The position numbers and the translations under genes are program-made. Below, piece after piece: positions 35,015-44,189 of a stretch of 64,000 nt of DNA. Each line of letters starts with the position of its first letter. Within the stretch, counting starts at the first letter, position 1. The notes below the pieces were generated by a model. That model was not told the origin of the DNA. It did not search any database and was given only the letters and a program-made list of their open reading frames with translations. The stretch comes from Odoribacter sp. (GTDB lineage: Bacteria > Bacteroidota > Bacteroidia > Bacteroidales > Prolixibacteraceae): assembly GCA_013824715.1 (NCBI GenBank), contig PNOH01000002.1:62001-126000 (forward strand), written 5' to 3'.

Positions 35015-35704
35015 TTAATACAACTCACTCTTCTTCAGCATTTCATAAATGGAAGTCACCATTAAAAGCAAAAGAAAGAAATACGAAAAATCTTCGATTG
35101 GAATATTCAAGATACGGATATTCAGGATATGTGTTGTATTGTATTCAACTACAGGCAGGGAAGTCAGGATACCATTGACGATCATAAAGGGGATGAGCGA
35201 AACGAAATAGGCGAAATAGAATTTGGTAATGTATGGTTTGAACTTATTCCGAATGACGGTAATACCTAAATAAACCGACGAAAACAGGAACGTAAGGAAA
35301 GTATATGCCTGATGCCTGAAAAAGTAACTAATCAGCGCAAAGCCAACAATCAGGAAAAGACTGAATGCCAAAAATGGATTTGCATATTCGTAAGGCTTCA
35401 GATAGAACTTCAGCACTTCGTAAATAAAAACACAGACATAAGGTATAATGATAAAGAACAGCCATTCTTCGAGAGGTAATCCTATCATTTCTAAGCCTAC
35501 GGTATAAGCTGAATTAAAACTCCATACCTGTGCGGCAGTAAACCGGATGTCCCATACCCAAAAAATGGTTGCTGTAACCAATATTGCAGGCAAAATGTAT
35601 TTCAGGTTTTTATAGTACCGGACTTTTTTGTCGAAACTCAAAGCTAAAGGAGCCGCCAATGAGCCGATCAGGAGGATCAGGTAAGTGAAATTTTTGAATT
35701 CCAT
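35015..35704 (-). CDS. Lycopene cyclase, CrtYcd type (fused heterodimer form)
   Basis: A 229-residue inner-membrane protein with about seven hydrophobic helices made of two tandem copies of the CrtYc/CrtYd cyclase domain. Motif PLEEWLFF in the first half and PIEDFSYFFLL in the second are the diagnostic PxE(E/D) loops, which hold the catalytic acids. Such enzymes cyclise lycopene ends to beta-ionone rings in carotenoid synthesis. I start at the ATG 35702-35704; the longer frame adds eleven residues that do not fit the family. No other carotenoid gene (crtB, crtI, crtZ) is in the window, so the pathway genes lie elsewhere or the gene is an orphan. Confidence 0.9.
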   Translation of the reverse strand: MEFKNFTYLILLIGSLAAPLALSFDKKVRYYKNLKYILPAILVTATIFWVWDIRFTAAQVWSFNSAYTVGLEMIGLPLEEWLFFIIIPYVCVFIYEVLKFYLKPYEYANPFLAFSLFLIVGFALISYFFRHQAYTFLTFLFSSVYLGITVIRNKFKPYITKFYFAYFVSLIPFMIVNGILTSLPVVEYNTTHILNIRILNIPIEDFSYFFLLLLMVTSIYEMLKKSELY

Positions 35705-35793
35705 GGTGCAGGTTTTTTTCAAGGAATGATGCAACAAAGATAGCTCAATGGTGATGGGGAGTTCAATGGTGTATTCTAATATTTAAAAAATGA

Positions 35794-35832
35794 AGTTCTC
35801 ATCATACCAGAATTTTTAGTATGATGAGAACT
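35794..35832 (-). terminator. Terminator-like hairpin after the TonB receptor gene
   Basis: Perfect 14-bp arms at 35794-35807 and 35819-35832 around an 11-base loop, followed on the minus strand by TCATTTTTTAAA. It lies about 107 bases past the receptor's stop and before the lycopene cyclase gene. Confidence 0.55.
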
Positions 35833-35938
35833 ACAGACCAGGAAAATTCAACTTCGGGATTTATTTCCGCTTCCTGGGTTTCATTTCATTGATTTCTGCT
35901 TTGGCCCAAATCAAGCTCTTTATTACTCTGATTTTGTA

Positions 35939-38740
35939 TTAAAGGCTGATAGTCAGTGAAGCAAAATATTGCGAGCCAATATAACCGGTTCCGGGTGCAC
36001 TAACATATTCGTTACCTCCAATATTAGCTCCTCCGATTTTTATAACCGATTTCAATTTCGGCAAGGAATAATTTATCTGAGCATCAATAACAGTATTTGC
36101 CGGAACCATTGCATCTATGAAACTTGATTGCCAGAAATATTCATCATTCCATCTGAGATTTACATTAAATCCAAAGTTTTTAAAAACATTTGGATTACCA
36201 ACCGAGGCTTTAATTTTATGTTCCGGAGTATTAAAGCCGGCTTTATAATCAGGATCGGTTGACTGGTCAAATTTAAATTTAGACCATGTGTAATTCAGGC
36301 CAATGTTATAGTGGTCGAAAATTTTTGATGATAAGCCAGCCGCAATTCCGTAGGATGATATTTCAGCTTTTGAATTTGTATATACCTGAAATGGTTTATA
36401 ATCAGCATTAGCTAAAGCAATTAATGCGTTTGGCTGTTTAACCACAGGATGAATATCTGAAAAATCAGCTTTCCCGTAAAGAGGAACCACAACAGTTTTA
36501 TTTCCAATAAAATCATTGTATTTATTGTAATAACTGCTCAAATCAATTGAAACTGATCCAAATGCGCCCCTATACCCAATTTCATAAGCTTTAACTTTTT
36601 CGGGTTGGACATACTGAAAATTAGATTTTTGGGGAGCTCCTTTCAGGATTGAAGAATAGGAAAACGAATTATCATAAGCAGCCCTGCCTGATAAAATCAC
36701 GGTAGCAGGATTTCCTAAAGCCTGACCTGTTTTACTGACAGGTATTGATTTAGAAGTATATCTGTCAATATTGTCAGGTGAAGATCCGACTAAAATAGCC
36801 CTTCCGGCATCTAATCCAATATACAAATCCTGGGTAGTTGGGTTTCTGAATCCAGTCTGGTACGATACCCTGAAATTGTGGTTTTTCGCTTGATCGGCAA
36901 AATATACAAATGCAATCCTTGGCGAAAAGTGACCATCAAAATTCTTTGCTTTATCATATCGTATTGATCCTGTAAACTTTATACGGTCATCTGCAAATGT
37001 TTTTTGTAACTGTGTATAGGCTCCAATTTCGCTGTAGTTGATTGCTCCTTCATAGTCGGTGAAAATTGTGCCTGAAGAATTCAAAGAATATTGCCTCCAT
37101 GAACCACCCGCTTGAATATCAGCAAATTTAATCAAGTGGACAAAATTGTAATTTGCATCAACATGATATAATCTGGTATCATCTACAAATTTTGCTCCGG
37201 AAGCTAAGTTAGGATCAGAAATTACTTTATTGAAAGCATCCTTAAACGCCTGAGTTCCGGAAACCAATGCCCCGGTTTGTGCAGCGGTTCTGGCAGCCTG
37301 ATGTATGGTCGCCGGATTGGGAGTCCCTCCTGCCATTATTGTTCCAACATAAGTTTGAACATATTTGCCGGCATAATCAGTAAACCATTGTGTGTCAGCC
37401 TTCCAGTTCCTGTTAATATTAATTGCTGCAAATCTTGTGTCATAAGAATTTCCTGCTGATTCGCCGGTTGTATATGCCCGTACAAAGAAATGATCATTAC
37501 TCACTTCCAATTTATGTTGCGACATGGTGAAATCCTGAATTGAATACCGGTTTGCACCCTGATAAATGGTGTTTCCTCTTCCGAATTTAGCATTATAAAT
37601 AATTTCCAGATCATCGCCATTAGGTCGGTAATTGAAAGAAACATCGGCTTTAAGACTTTCGGCGCCATAGTCAATTAAATCAAGTTCATTATACCCGGTC
37701 CTTGAAACGACTTGAGATCCCATTGAATTTGCGATCTGTGCCGGAACGCCAGCTCCCAGGGCAATTTGTTTAAAATCCAATTTTGTTGATACTTCGTCGC
37801 CATAAACATTTAATCCATCATAGGCAGGATTGCTCCTGTCAATACCAGGAATGTTATAGTCAGCATAATCTGTGGCATACCATTCAGTTCCGTTTAAGAA
37901 AGATAACGATGCCTTTGCTGCAAATTTGTCACTAAAAGCTTTGGCAACCCGTACTCCGGCATCTACAAATTGATTTGTTCCTGCTGCTTTTTGCCTGGTA
38001 TATCCGGTTTTGCCATAAAAACTTACCCCCTGAAACTCAAAAGGATTTTTGCTTTTCATGAACATAATTCCATTAAAAGCATTGGCTCCATATAATGCCG
38101 ATGATGCGCCTGGAAGTATTTCTACTGTATTAACATCGAGTTCAGATATACCCAGCATGTTTCCGAGCGCAAAATTTAATGCAGGCGATGAATTATCAAT
38201 TCCATCAACCAACTGAACAAACCGGGTATTGGCAAATGTTGCAAATCCACGTGTGTTAACCGATTTAAACGTGAAACTGTTTGTATTTACATCTACTCCT
38301 TTTAAGTTCTCCAATCCTTCATAAAAACTGGGGGCCGATGTGTTTTGAATAGTCTTAATATCCATCCTTTCGACGGAAACAGGTGATTCCATAATCCGTT
38401 CCGGATTTCTTGATGCCGAAACTATTACTTCGTCTAACTCGGTGGCCATTTCTTTTAAACCAATACTTAACTTCTGAGTATTAGAGTTAACCTTGACAAT
38501 GCTGGAGACAAATCCCACCATAGAAATTTCCACCATAAAAGGAATCTCCAGATTTACCGTCAGCGTAAAATTTCCGGCAGAATCGGTCGTGGTGCCGACT
38601 AATTTTCCTACCACAATAATATTAGCTCCATACAACGGAACCCCGGTTTTTGCTTCTTTAACATTGCCACTGATGGTGGTTTGGGCGAAAAGCGCAGTTC
38701 CGAAACAGAACAAAAAGAATAAACTAAATAGAATTTTCAT
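35939..38740 (-). CDS. TonB-dependent outer-membrane receptor with carboxypeptidase-like domain
   Basis: A 933-residue transporter for an unknown ligand. From ATG 38738-38740 a signal peptide runs to FGTALFAQ. An Ig-like carboxypeptidase-regulatory domain follows (ISGNVKEAKTGVPLYGANIIV, about residues 22-100), then the plug (EVIVSASRNPERIMESPVSV through LYGANAFNGIMFMKSK) and a 22-stranded barrel ending with a terminal SLTISL. The plug lacks the SusC-type VVGYG signature and there is no SusD gene beside it, so this is an ordinary TonB receptor rather than a glycan importer. The longer frame starting 60 bases earlier would spoil the signal peptide. Confidence 0.92.
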   Translation of the reverse strand: MKILFSLFFLFCFGTALFAQTTISGNVKEAKTGVPLYGANIIVVGKLVGTTTDSAGNFTLTVNLEIPFMVEISMVGFVSSIVKVNSNTQKLSIGLKEMATELDEVIVSASRNPERIMESPVSVERMDIKTIQNTSAPSFYEGLENLKGVDVNTNSFTFKSVNTRGFATFANTRFVQLVDGIDNSSPALNFALGNMLGISELDVNTVEILPGASSALYGANAFNGIMFMKSKNPFEFQGVSFYGKTGYTRQKAAGTNQFVDAGVRVAKAFSDKFAAKASLSFLNGTEWYATDYADYNIPGIDRSNPAYDGLNVYGDEVSTKLDFKQIALGAGVPAQIANSMGSQVVSRTGYNELDLIDYGAESLKADVSFNYRPNGDDLEIIYNAKFGRGNTIYQGANRYSIQDFTMSQHKLEVSNDHFFVRAYTTGESAGNSYDTRFAAININRNWKADTQWFTDYAGKYVQTYVGTIMAGGTPNPATIHQAARTAAQTGALVSGTQAFKDAFNKVISDPNLASGAKFVDDTRLYHVDANYNFVHLIKFADIQAGGSWRQYSLNSSGTIFTDYEGAINYSEIGAYTQLQKTFADDRIKFTGSIRYDKAKNFDGHFSPRIAFVYFADQAKNHNFRVSYQTGFRNPTTQDLYIGLDAGRAILVGSSPDNIDRYTSKSIPVSKTGQALGNPATVILSGRAAYDNSFSYSSILKGAPQKSNFQYVQPEKVKAYEIGYRGAFGSVSIDLSSYYNKYNDFIGNKTVVVPLYGKADFSDIHPVVKQPNALIALANADYKPFQVYTNSKAEISSYGIAAGLSSKIFDHYNIGLNYTWSKFKFDQSTDPDYKAGFNTPEHKIKASVGNPNVFKNFGFNVNLRWNDEYFWQSSFIDAMVPANTVIDAQINYSLPKLKSVIKIGGANIGGNEYVSAPGTGYIGSQYFASLTISL

Positions 38741-38958
38741 AGGATTTAATTTTTTTTGATGATTTGAAATGTACATTTTTTTATTATTCCTATTGATCAT
38801 TTCTATTTTTCTTGGCTATTTTTTCACCAAAATTCATTCCTGAAATGAATAATTGCTATATTTTGAATTAATAAGTCGATAATTCAACTTAAATTCTACG
38901 GAAAATATTTTTGTTATTTTTTAATGCAGGTTAGTAATTGAAATGTTCTAAAATTAAT

Positions 38959-40350
38959 TTAAAGATGAATGACTTCACCATAAGCGGCGGCTGCAGCTTC
39001 CATGATAGCTTCGCTCATAGTTGGATGTGGATGGATTGATTTCATTAATTCGTGCCCTGTAATTTCCAGTTTTTTAGCTACTACCAATTCGGCAATCATT
39101 TCGGTTACATTCCCTCCGATCATGTGTGCGCCCAGTAATTCACCGTATTTGGCATCGAAAATTAGTTTGACAAAGCCTTCTTTTTGCCCCGATGCGCTTG
39201 CTTTTCCGCTGGCCGAGAAGGGGAATTTTCCTACTTTGATTTCATAACCGGCTTCAAGTGCTTTTTGCTCAGTTAATCCGACTGAAGAAACTTCCGGATT
39301 GGTGTAGGTACAACCGGGAATGGTGGAGTAATCAATGGGATGCGGATTCAATCCTGCAATTTTTTCAACACAAGTAATTCCTTCAGCCGAGGCAACGTGT
39401 GCCAATGCCGGACCAGCAATGATATCGCCGATTGCAAAAATGGTATCCACATTGGTCTGGTAGAACTCGTTTACTTTGACTTTTCCATTTTCAAGTATGA
39501 TCCCTAAATCTTCCAACCCAATATTCTCCAGGTTTGGGGTGATTCCAACCGCCGACAATACGATTTCAGCTTCGACAACTTCTTCTCCTTTTTTCGTTTT
39601 TATAGTCACCTTGCACAATTCTCCTGAAGTATCAACAGCCTCAACAGAAGCATTGGTCAGCACTTTCATTTTCATTTTTTTGAACGAGCGTTCGAGTGTT
39701 TTCGATACTTCTTCATCTTCGTTTGGAACTACATTGGGCAAATATTCGACCAACGTAACATCGGTTCCTATGCTTTGGTAGAAATAAGCAAACTCACTGC
39801 CGATGGCTCCCGAACCAACTACCACCATTGATTTTGGTTGTTTTGGCAAGGTCATGGCTTCGCGGTAGCCGATTATTTTTTCGCCATCCTGTTCCAGATT
39901 GGGTAATTCGCGTGAACGTGCTCCGGTGGCTAAAATGATATTTTTGGCTGAATGAAGGGTGCGTTTTCCGGTTTCATCTGTAACTTCAACCGAATTAGGG
40001 TCTATAAGCCGGCCATAACCATTGATCACTTCAATTTTATTTTTGGTAAAGAGAAATTGAATCCCTTTGCTCATTCCATCGGCAACAAGTCTGCTTCGTT
40101 TGACCATTGCTTCAAAGTCAGCTTTTACTTCTCCTGAAATCGAAACGCCATAATCGGCGGCATGTTTGGCATATTCAAGAGCCTGTGCACTTTTCAGGAG
40201 CGATTTAGTCGGAATACAGCCCCAGTTCAGGCAAATTCCTCCGAGGTTTTCTTTTTCAACAACCCCAACATTTAAACCTAACTGCGCGGATCTGATGGCA
40301 GCTACATAACCGCCTGGTCCACTACCTACAACTATTAAATCGTAACTCAT
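38959..40350 (-). CDS. lpdA: Dihydrolipoyl dehydrogenase
   Basis: The E3 flavoprotein that reoxidises dihydrolipoamide in pyruvate, 2-oxoglutarate or branched-chain dehydrogenase complexes, or in glycine cleavage. The 463-residue chain starts MSYDLIVVGSGPGGYVAA, the FAD-binding fold. Cys40 and Cys45 in GGICLNWGCIPTKS form the redox disulfide. VVVGSGAIGSEFA binds NAD, AIGDI is the second FAD contact, and HPHPTMSEAIMEA near the end contains the catalytic His-Glu pair. I use the ATG at 40348-40350; an upstream ATG would add twelve unlikely residues. No E1 or E2 gene is nearby. Confidence 0.95.
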   Translation of the reverse strand: MSYDLIVVGSGPGGYVAAIRSAQLGLNVGVVEKENLGGICLNWGCIPTKSLLKSAQALEYAKHAADYGVSISGEVKADFEAMVKRSRLVADGMSKGIQFLFTKNKIEVINGYGRLIDPNSVEVTDETGKRTLHSAKNIILATGARSRELPNLEQDGEKIIGYREAMTLPKQPKSMVVVGSGAIGSEFAYFYQSIGTDVTLVEYLPNVVPNEDEEVSKTLERSFKKMKMKVLTNASVEAVDTSGELCKVTIKTKKGEEVVEAEIVLSAVGITPNLENIGLEDLGIILENGKVKVNEFYQTNVDTIFAIGDIIAGPALAHVASAEGITCVEKIAGLNPHPIDYSTIPGCTYTNPEVSSVGLTEQKALEAGYEIKVGKFPFSASGKASASGQKEGFVKLIFDAKYGELLGAHMIGGNVTEMIAELVVAKKLEITGHELMKSIHPHPTMSEAIMEAAAAAYGEVIHL

Positions 40351-40498
40351 AAATGATAGCTTCTTTATATTAAAATCAAACAGCATAATAACACTCTGAC
40401 AAGATGAAAAGTTTTTTCCGGGGTCGTTATTTTAGAAAGGACTAAACTCCAAAAGCCGCCCGGAAGCGACTTTCGCAAATGTCAGGTTATTTTAAAAA

Positions 40499-41599
40499 TT
40501 ATTGCGGGAACAATTCGGCCAGCTTCCTTGCTAATTGTTCACTCCTTAACCCTTTAGCGATGATTTTACCTTCCTTGTCGAGCAGATAAGTCTGAGGAAT
40601 GGAATTTACACCATACAAACGGGCAACTGAATTTTGCCAGAACTGAAGGTCCGAAACATGTATCCAGCTTAGGTGATCGTCCTTGATAGCTTGAATCCAG
40701 TTCTCTTTGGTTTTATCGAGCGATACGCCAATAATTTCAAAACCTTTTTCGTGGTATTGATTATACAATTTTACCACATTCGGATTTTCCTGACGGCAAG
40801 GGGCACACCATGAAGCCCAAAAATCAATCATGACCACTTTTCCGCGTAATGAGGAAAGCTTAACCGGTTTATCTTCAGTATCATTCATCGTAAAATCAGG
40901 AGCAACAGCTCCAACAGCCGTTTTTTTCTGTTCCTGAACCATTTCTTTTAATTTAACAACATATTCGGAAGCGCTGATTTCAGGAGCAAATTTGCTGGCG
41001 ATGGAATCTAATTCTGCACCTTCAATCTGATTAGCCAACTGCACCAAAGTGATATAGGCAGAAACAACTGAGTTTGCATGTTCCCTGACAAAGTTTTTTG
41101 TGTAAAAAGTGTTGTTGTCAACCATAGCCTGATAATCTATTTTAGCTTTTTCAGCTTCATTGGTATCTCCGGTTGACATGGCGCTTTGATATTTTCCCTG
41201 AAGGGCCATCACATCTTTGTTCAGTTTTTCCATTTCAGTAATATAAATATGAAATATATCCTGAGTGGGTGAACCTGTAATTTTGGTGCTTCGAAGGCTG
41301 TCTTTTTTTGCTTTTACACTGATACTGGAATTGTCGAGAAAAAACTGGGCAAGATAATCTTGTTCATTCAGGCGAAGAAGGCGAATATCAGGCATTTCCA
41401 TTTTGCCTTTGAAGTTGAATTTACCATCAACCAAATCTGCGGTGTCAATACTTTGTGGTTGACCTTCGACAATCTTTAGCAGGTAAATTTTACCAGTTTC
41501 AACACCGGAGATTGATCCTTTGATTGAAAACTCATCTTTTGCCGTTTGGCACGAAAATACGGCCAGCGCAAATACAATAATTGTTAAAACATTTCTCAT
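40499..41599 (-). CDS. TlpA-like thiol-disulfide lipoprotein with DUF4369 domain
   Basis: A 366-residue envelope protein. LAVFSC with Cys17 is a lipobox. Residues 25-120 form a DUF4369-type beta domain (FSIKGSISGVETGKIYLL). A helical linker follows, and residues 230-366 are a thioredoxin fold with FWASWCAPCRQENP, the CxxC active site, plus the cis-Pro loop INSIPQTYLLD seen here as VNSIPQTYLLD. It should reduce or shuffle disulfides of extracytoplasmic proteins. Only 11 bases separate it from meaB, though the two have no obvious shared role. Confidence 0.9.
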   Translation of the reverse strand: MRNVLTIIVFALAVFSCQTAKDEFSIKGSISGVETGKIYLLKIVEGQPQSIDTADLVDGKFNFKGKMEMPDIRLLRLNEQDYLAQFFLDNSSISVKAKKDSLRSTKITGSPTQDIFHIYITEMEKLNKDVMALQGKYQSAMSTGDTNEAEKAKIDYQAMVDNNTFYTKNFVREHANSVVSAYITLVQLANQIEGAELDSIASKFAPEISASEYVVKLKEMVQEQKKTAVGAVAPDFTMNDTEDKPVKLSSLRGKVVMIDFWASWCAPCRQENPNVVKLYNQYHEKGFEIIGVSLDKTKENWIQAIKDDHLSWIHVSDLQFWQNSVARLYGVNSIPQTYLLDKEGKIIAKGLRSEQLARKLAELFPQ

Positions 41600-41610
41600 G
41601 AATGGGTTAT

Positions 41611-42744
41611 TTAAAGTGGGTTAATTTTTCTGATCTGATCGTAAAAGTCAAGCAATTTTTTTGCTGCGACAAACGACGAGATTTCTGCTTTCAAAACTTT
41701 TTTCTCTGATATTTCCATCAGCGTTTTAATCTGTTCATTCTGATAGAAGTTATGCTGAAGGTGTTCGTTGATGGTTTCGTACATCCAGAATTTCGATTGT
41801 TCATTTCTCCGGCGTTGAAAATAGCTGTTATTCTTTACATGGCCTATATATTCATCAATGGTTTTCCAAATTTCAGTGATCCCGGTTTTCATGTATGCCG
41901 AACAAGTAAGTACCCGGGGCTTCCATCCAGACTCGGTTGCCGGAAAAAGATGAAGTGCATTTGAATATTGAATTCGCGCTAATCCCGCTTTTTCGATATT
42001 ATTTCCATCGGCTTTATTTATAGTAATCGCATCGGCCATTTCCATGATGCCGCGCTTTATTCCCTGCAATTCGTCGCCGGCTCCGGCCAACATCAATAAA
42101 AGAAAAAAATCAACCATCGAATGCACAGCGGTTTCACTTTGCCCAACTCCAACAGTTTCAATAAAAATATGGTCGAAGCCTGCAGCTTCACACAAAACAA
42201 TGGTTTCGCGGGTTTTGCGGGCAACCCCTCCGAGTGAGCCTGCCGATGGGGAAGGGCGGATGTAGGCATTCGGGTCTATTGACAAATCCTCCATGCGGGT
42301 TTTATCACCCAAAATGCTTCCTTTGGTTTTTCCGCTACTCGGATCAATGGCAAGAACAGCCAGTTTCTTTCCCTGTGAGGTGATGTATTTTCCCATAGCC
42401 TCAATAAACGTGCTTTTGCCTACACCTGGAACACCGGTTATACCTATTCTGACTGAATTTCCACTGAATGGCATGCATTTGACTATGATTTCCTGTGCTA
42501 TTTCCTGATGTGCTGGTTTCGAACTTTCGATTAAAGTTACGGCCTGGCTCAGAATGGTAATGTCGCCTGTCAGAATACCATCAACATATTGCTGAACTGA
42601 TAATTGGCGTCTTTTCTTATTCTTGAGAAATCGTTTTACTGAATCTTCGCTTACCGGGGGAAGTGGTTCAACGCCCTGATTTACACTTAATCCCGAGTAT
42701 TCGGGGTCATTTTCTATATGGTGATGGGATCGATCTCCGAACAT
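41611..42744 (-). CDS. meaB: Methylmalonyl-CoA mutase-associated GTPase MeaB
   Basis: A 377-residue G3E P-loop GTPase that gates delivery of adenosylcobalamin to methylmalonyl-CoA mutase and guards it from inactivation. GITGVPGVGKSTFIEAMG is the Walker A, and FIETVGVGQSE and NKADGNN (G4) are the switch and base-specificity motifs. The C-terminal helical extension used for dimerisation is present. The mutase subunits are not in the window. Together with class II nrdJ this makes a second cobalamin-dependent function here, so the organism uses or makes vitamin B12. Confidence 0.95.
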   Translation of the reverse strand: MFGDRSHHHIENDPEYSGLSVNQGVEPLPPVSEDSVKRFLKNKKRRQLSVQQYVDGILTGDITILSQAVTLIESSKPAHQEIAQEIIVKCMPFSGNSVRIGITGVPGVGKSTFIEAMGKYITSQGKKLAVLAIDPSSGKTKGSILGDKTRMEDLSIDPNAYIRPSPSAGSLGGVARKTRETIVLCEAAGFDHIFIETVGVGQSETAVHSMVDFFLLLMLAGAGDELQGIKRGIMEMADAITINKADGNNIEKAGLARIQYSNALHLFPATESGWKPRVLTCSAYMKTGITEIWKTIDEYIGHVKNNSYFQRRRNEQSKFWMYETINEHLQHNFYQNEQIKTLMEISEKKVLKAEISSFVAAKKLLDFYDQIRKINPL

Positions 42745-42834
42745 GCTAAATAATTTTATGCGAATGTAACGATCGGCAAAGAATAAAAATAAATGTGGAT
42801 GGAAATATTTTGAAAATACTCGCCTTTTAGAAAG

Positions 42835-42870
42835 AAAGAAGCCGGCTCAACTTTCTGAACCGGCTTCTTT
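42835..42870 (-). terminator. Rho-independent terminator of the DUF1573 gene
   Basis: Fifteen-base arms (42835-42849 and 42856-42870), core GAAGCCGG/CCGGCTTC, pair with one G-U type mismatch around a 6-base loop; T-rich sequence follows on the minus strand (CTTTCTTTCT). It lies 19 bases past the DUF1573 stop. Confidence 0.8.
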
Positions 42871-42888
42871 AATCTGATATTTTCGATA

Positions 42889-43977
42889 TTATTGCGATAA
42901 TATGTTGGTCGAAATCCTCAAAATGGTAGTCGGATTTTTAGGGTCATTGGTAATAACTGTAATGGTTTTATTCTGACGGCCACTTTTCCCGGTTGCATCA
43001 AACACCACTTTTAAAGGAACGCTTTCGTTTGAAGCAATCATATTTTTTGAAGGTGAAACCGCGGTACATCCACACGAACTCTTAACATCGCGGATAAGCA
43101 AATCACGTTTACCTGCGTTCTTCAGATTAAAGGTATGCTCAACTTTTGAGTTTGGTTTGATGTCACCAAAATCAAACGATTCTGAATCGTATTTCACTTC
43201 CGGGGCAGAAGCTATTTCAGTGGGTGTCAGCTTCGAGAAATCTTCTTCCAGGGTTGTGCTCACAGCAATTGAATTTTTGTAGTCGTCCTGACCGTCAATA
43301 TTCAGATAAATACGGTGCATGACAAAACCGAAGGCTTGAATTTTATTGGCATCAAACGAAACAATGATATATCCTTTTTGCCTGGGAGCAAGTTTGGCTG
43401 GTTTAAATACCGCGCTGAGGTGAGGTGGAGGGGTTTTAAAGCTCAATTGCACAGGTTGATCAGAATTGTTGACAATTTCAGTACTGTCTTTTTTAATCTC
43501 GTTTTGTTTGATCGAAGCGAATGCGATGTGATTTGTTTTGGCACGCAGAGTGCCAATTTCATTCGGATAATCTTCTTCAATGGTGCGGGCACGTGGGGTT
43601 ACATCGCCCAAAATGGAAAGCACTACATCGGCATTTTCGGCATTCGAACTTACCCGAATGGTTTTGTTAAATACTCCCGGACGGTTTCTTGGATCATAAC
43701 TAACCTTAATCATCCCTTTTGCACCGGGTGCAACCGGTTCTCTTGTCCATTCCGGGGTAGTGCAACCGCAGGAGGCCTGCACATTGTTGAGAATTAATGG
43801 TACTGTACCATCGTTTTTGAAATTGAAAGAAACAGTTTGCACGCCAAGTTCTTCCTTAAAAGTACCAAAATTGTACTGAAGCTTTTCAAACGCAATTCTT
43901 GATTTGGCAATTTGTGCCTGATTTGAAAATGGCAGGCTGATGAGAATTGCCAAAAGAAATGAAATACTAATCTTCAT
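42889..43977 (-). CDS. DUF1573 exported protein with two Ig-like domains
   Basis: A 362-residue exported protein. The signal peptide is ISFLLAILISLPFSNQAQ. Two DUF1573 units of about 100 residues lie at the ends: FEKLQYNFGTFKEELGVQTVSF with QASCGCTTPEW in the first, and FDFGDIKPNSKVEHTF with VKSSCGCTAVSPSK in the second. Each carries the CGCT signature. The middle third is another beta-sandwich of the ASH/MSP-like sort. These proteins are common in Bacteroidota and their function is unknown; a structural or adhesive envelope role is inferred. Confidence 0.88.
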   Translation of the reverse strand: MKISISFLLAILISLPFSNQAQIAKSRIAFEKLQYNFGTFKEELGVQTVSFNFKNDGTVPLILNNVQASCGCTTPEWTREPVAPGAKGMIKVSYDPRNRPGVFNKTIRVSSNAENADVVLSILGDVTPRARTIEEDYPNEIGTLRAKTNHIAFASIKQNEIKKDSTEIVNNSDQPVQLSFKTPPPHLSAVFKPAKLAPRQKGYIIVSFDANKIQAFGFVMHRIYLNIDGQDDYKNSIAVSTTLEEDFSKLTPTEIASAPEVKYDSESFDFGDIKPNSKVEHTFNLKNAGKRDLLIRDVKSSCGCTAVSPSKNMIASNESVPLKVVFDATGKSGRQNKTITVITNDPKNPTTILRISTNILSQ

Positions 43978-44017
43978 ATAGTTTTTTTTAAAGTTTGTGT
44001 GATACTGAAATTTTACT

Positions 44018-44025
44018 CAAAGATA
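44018..44025 (-). promoter_or_regulatory. -7 box for the DUF1573 gene
   Basis: On the minus strand TATCTTTG (44025 to 44018) matches TAnnTTTG and lies about 40 bases before the ATG at 43977. A -33 TTTG at proper spacing is not seen. Confidence 0.4.
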
Positions 44026-44189
44026 AAGCTCAATTTTATATTATTGTTCTGTTATCGTCACAAAACTAAAAAACCTTTTTCTGAATTGCTGTTAATTCCA
44101 ATAAACTTTTGTTAATGAGATGTTAATGAAGAAAATCGATGTTATTTTTAAGTAGTTTCGTAAAGTGAAACCATCAGATTTGGCGCTTT

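Noticed and set aside
43315-43797. 160-codon plus-strand frame opposite the DUF1573 gene
   Set aside because: Antisense shadow of a conserved exported protein.
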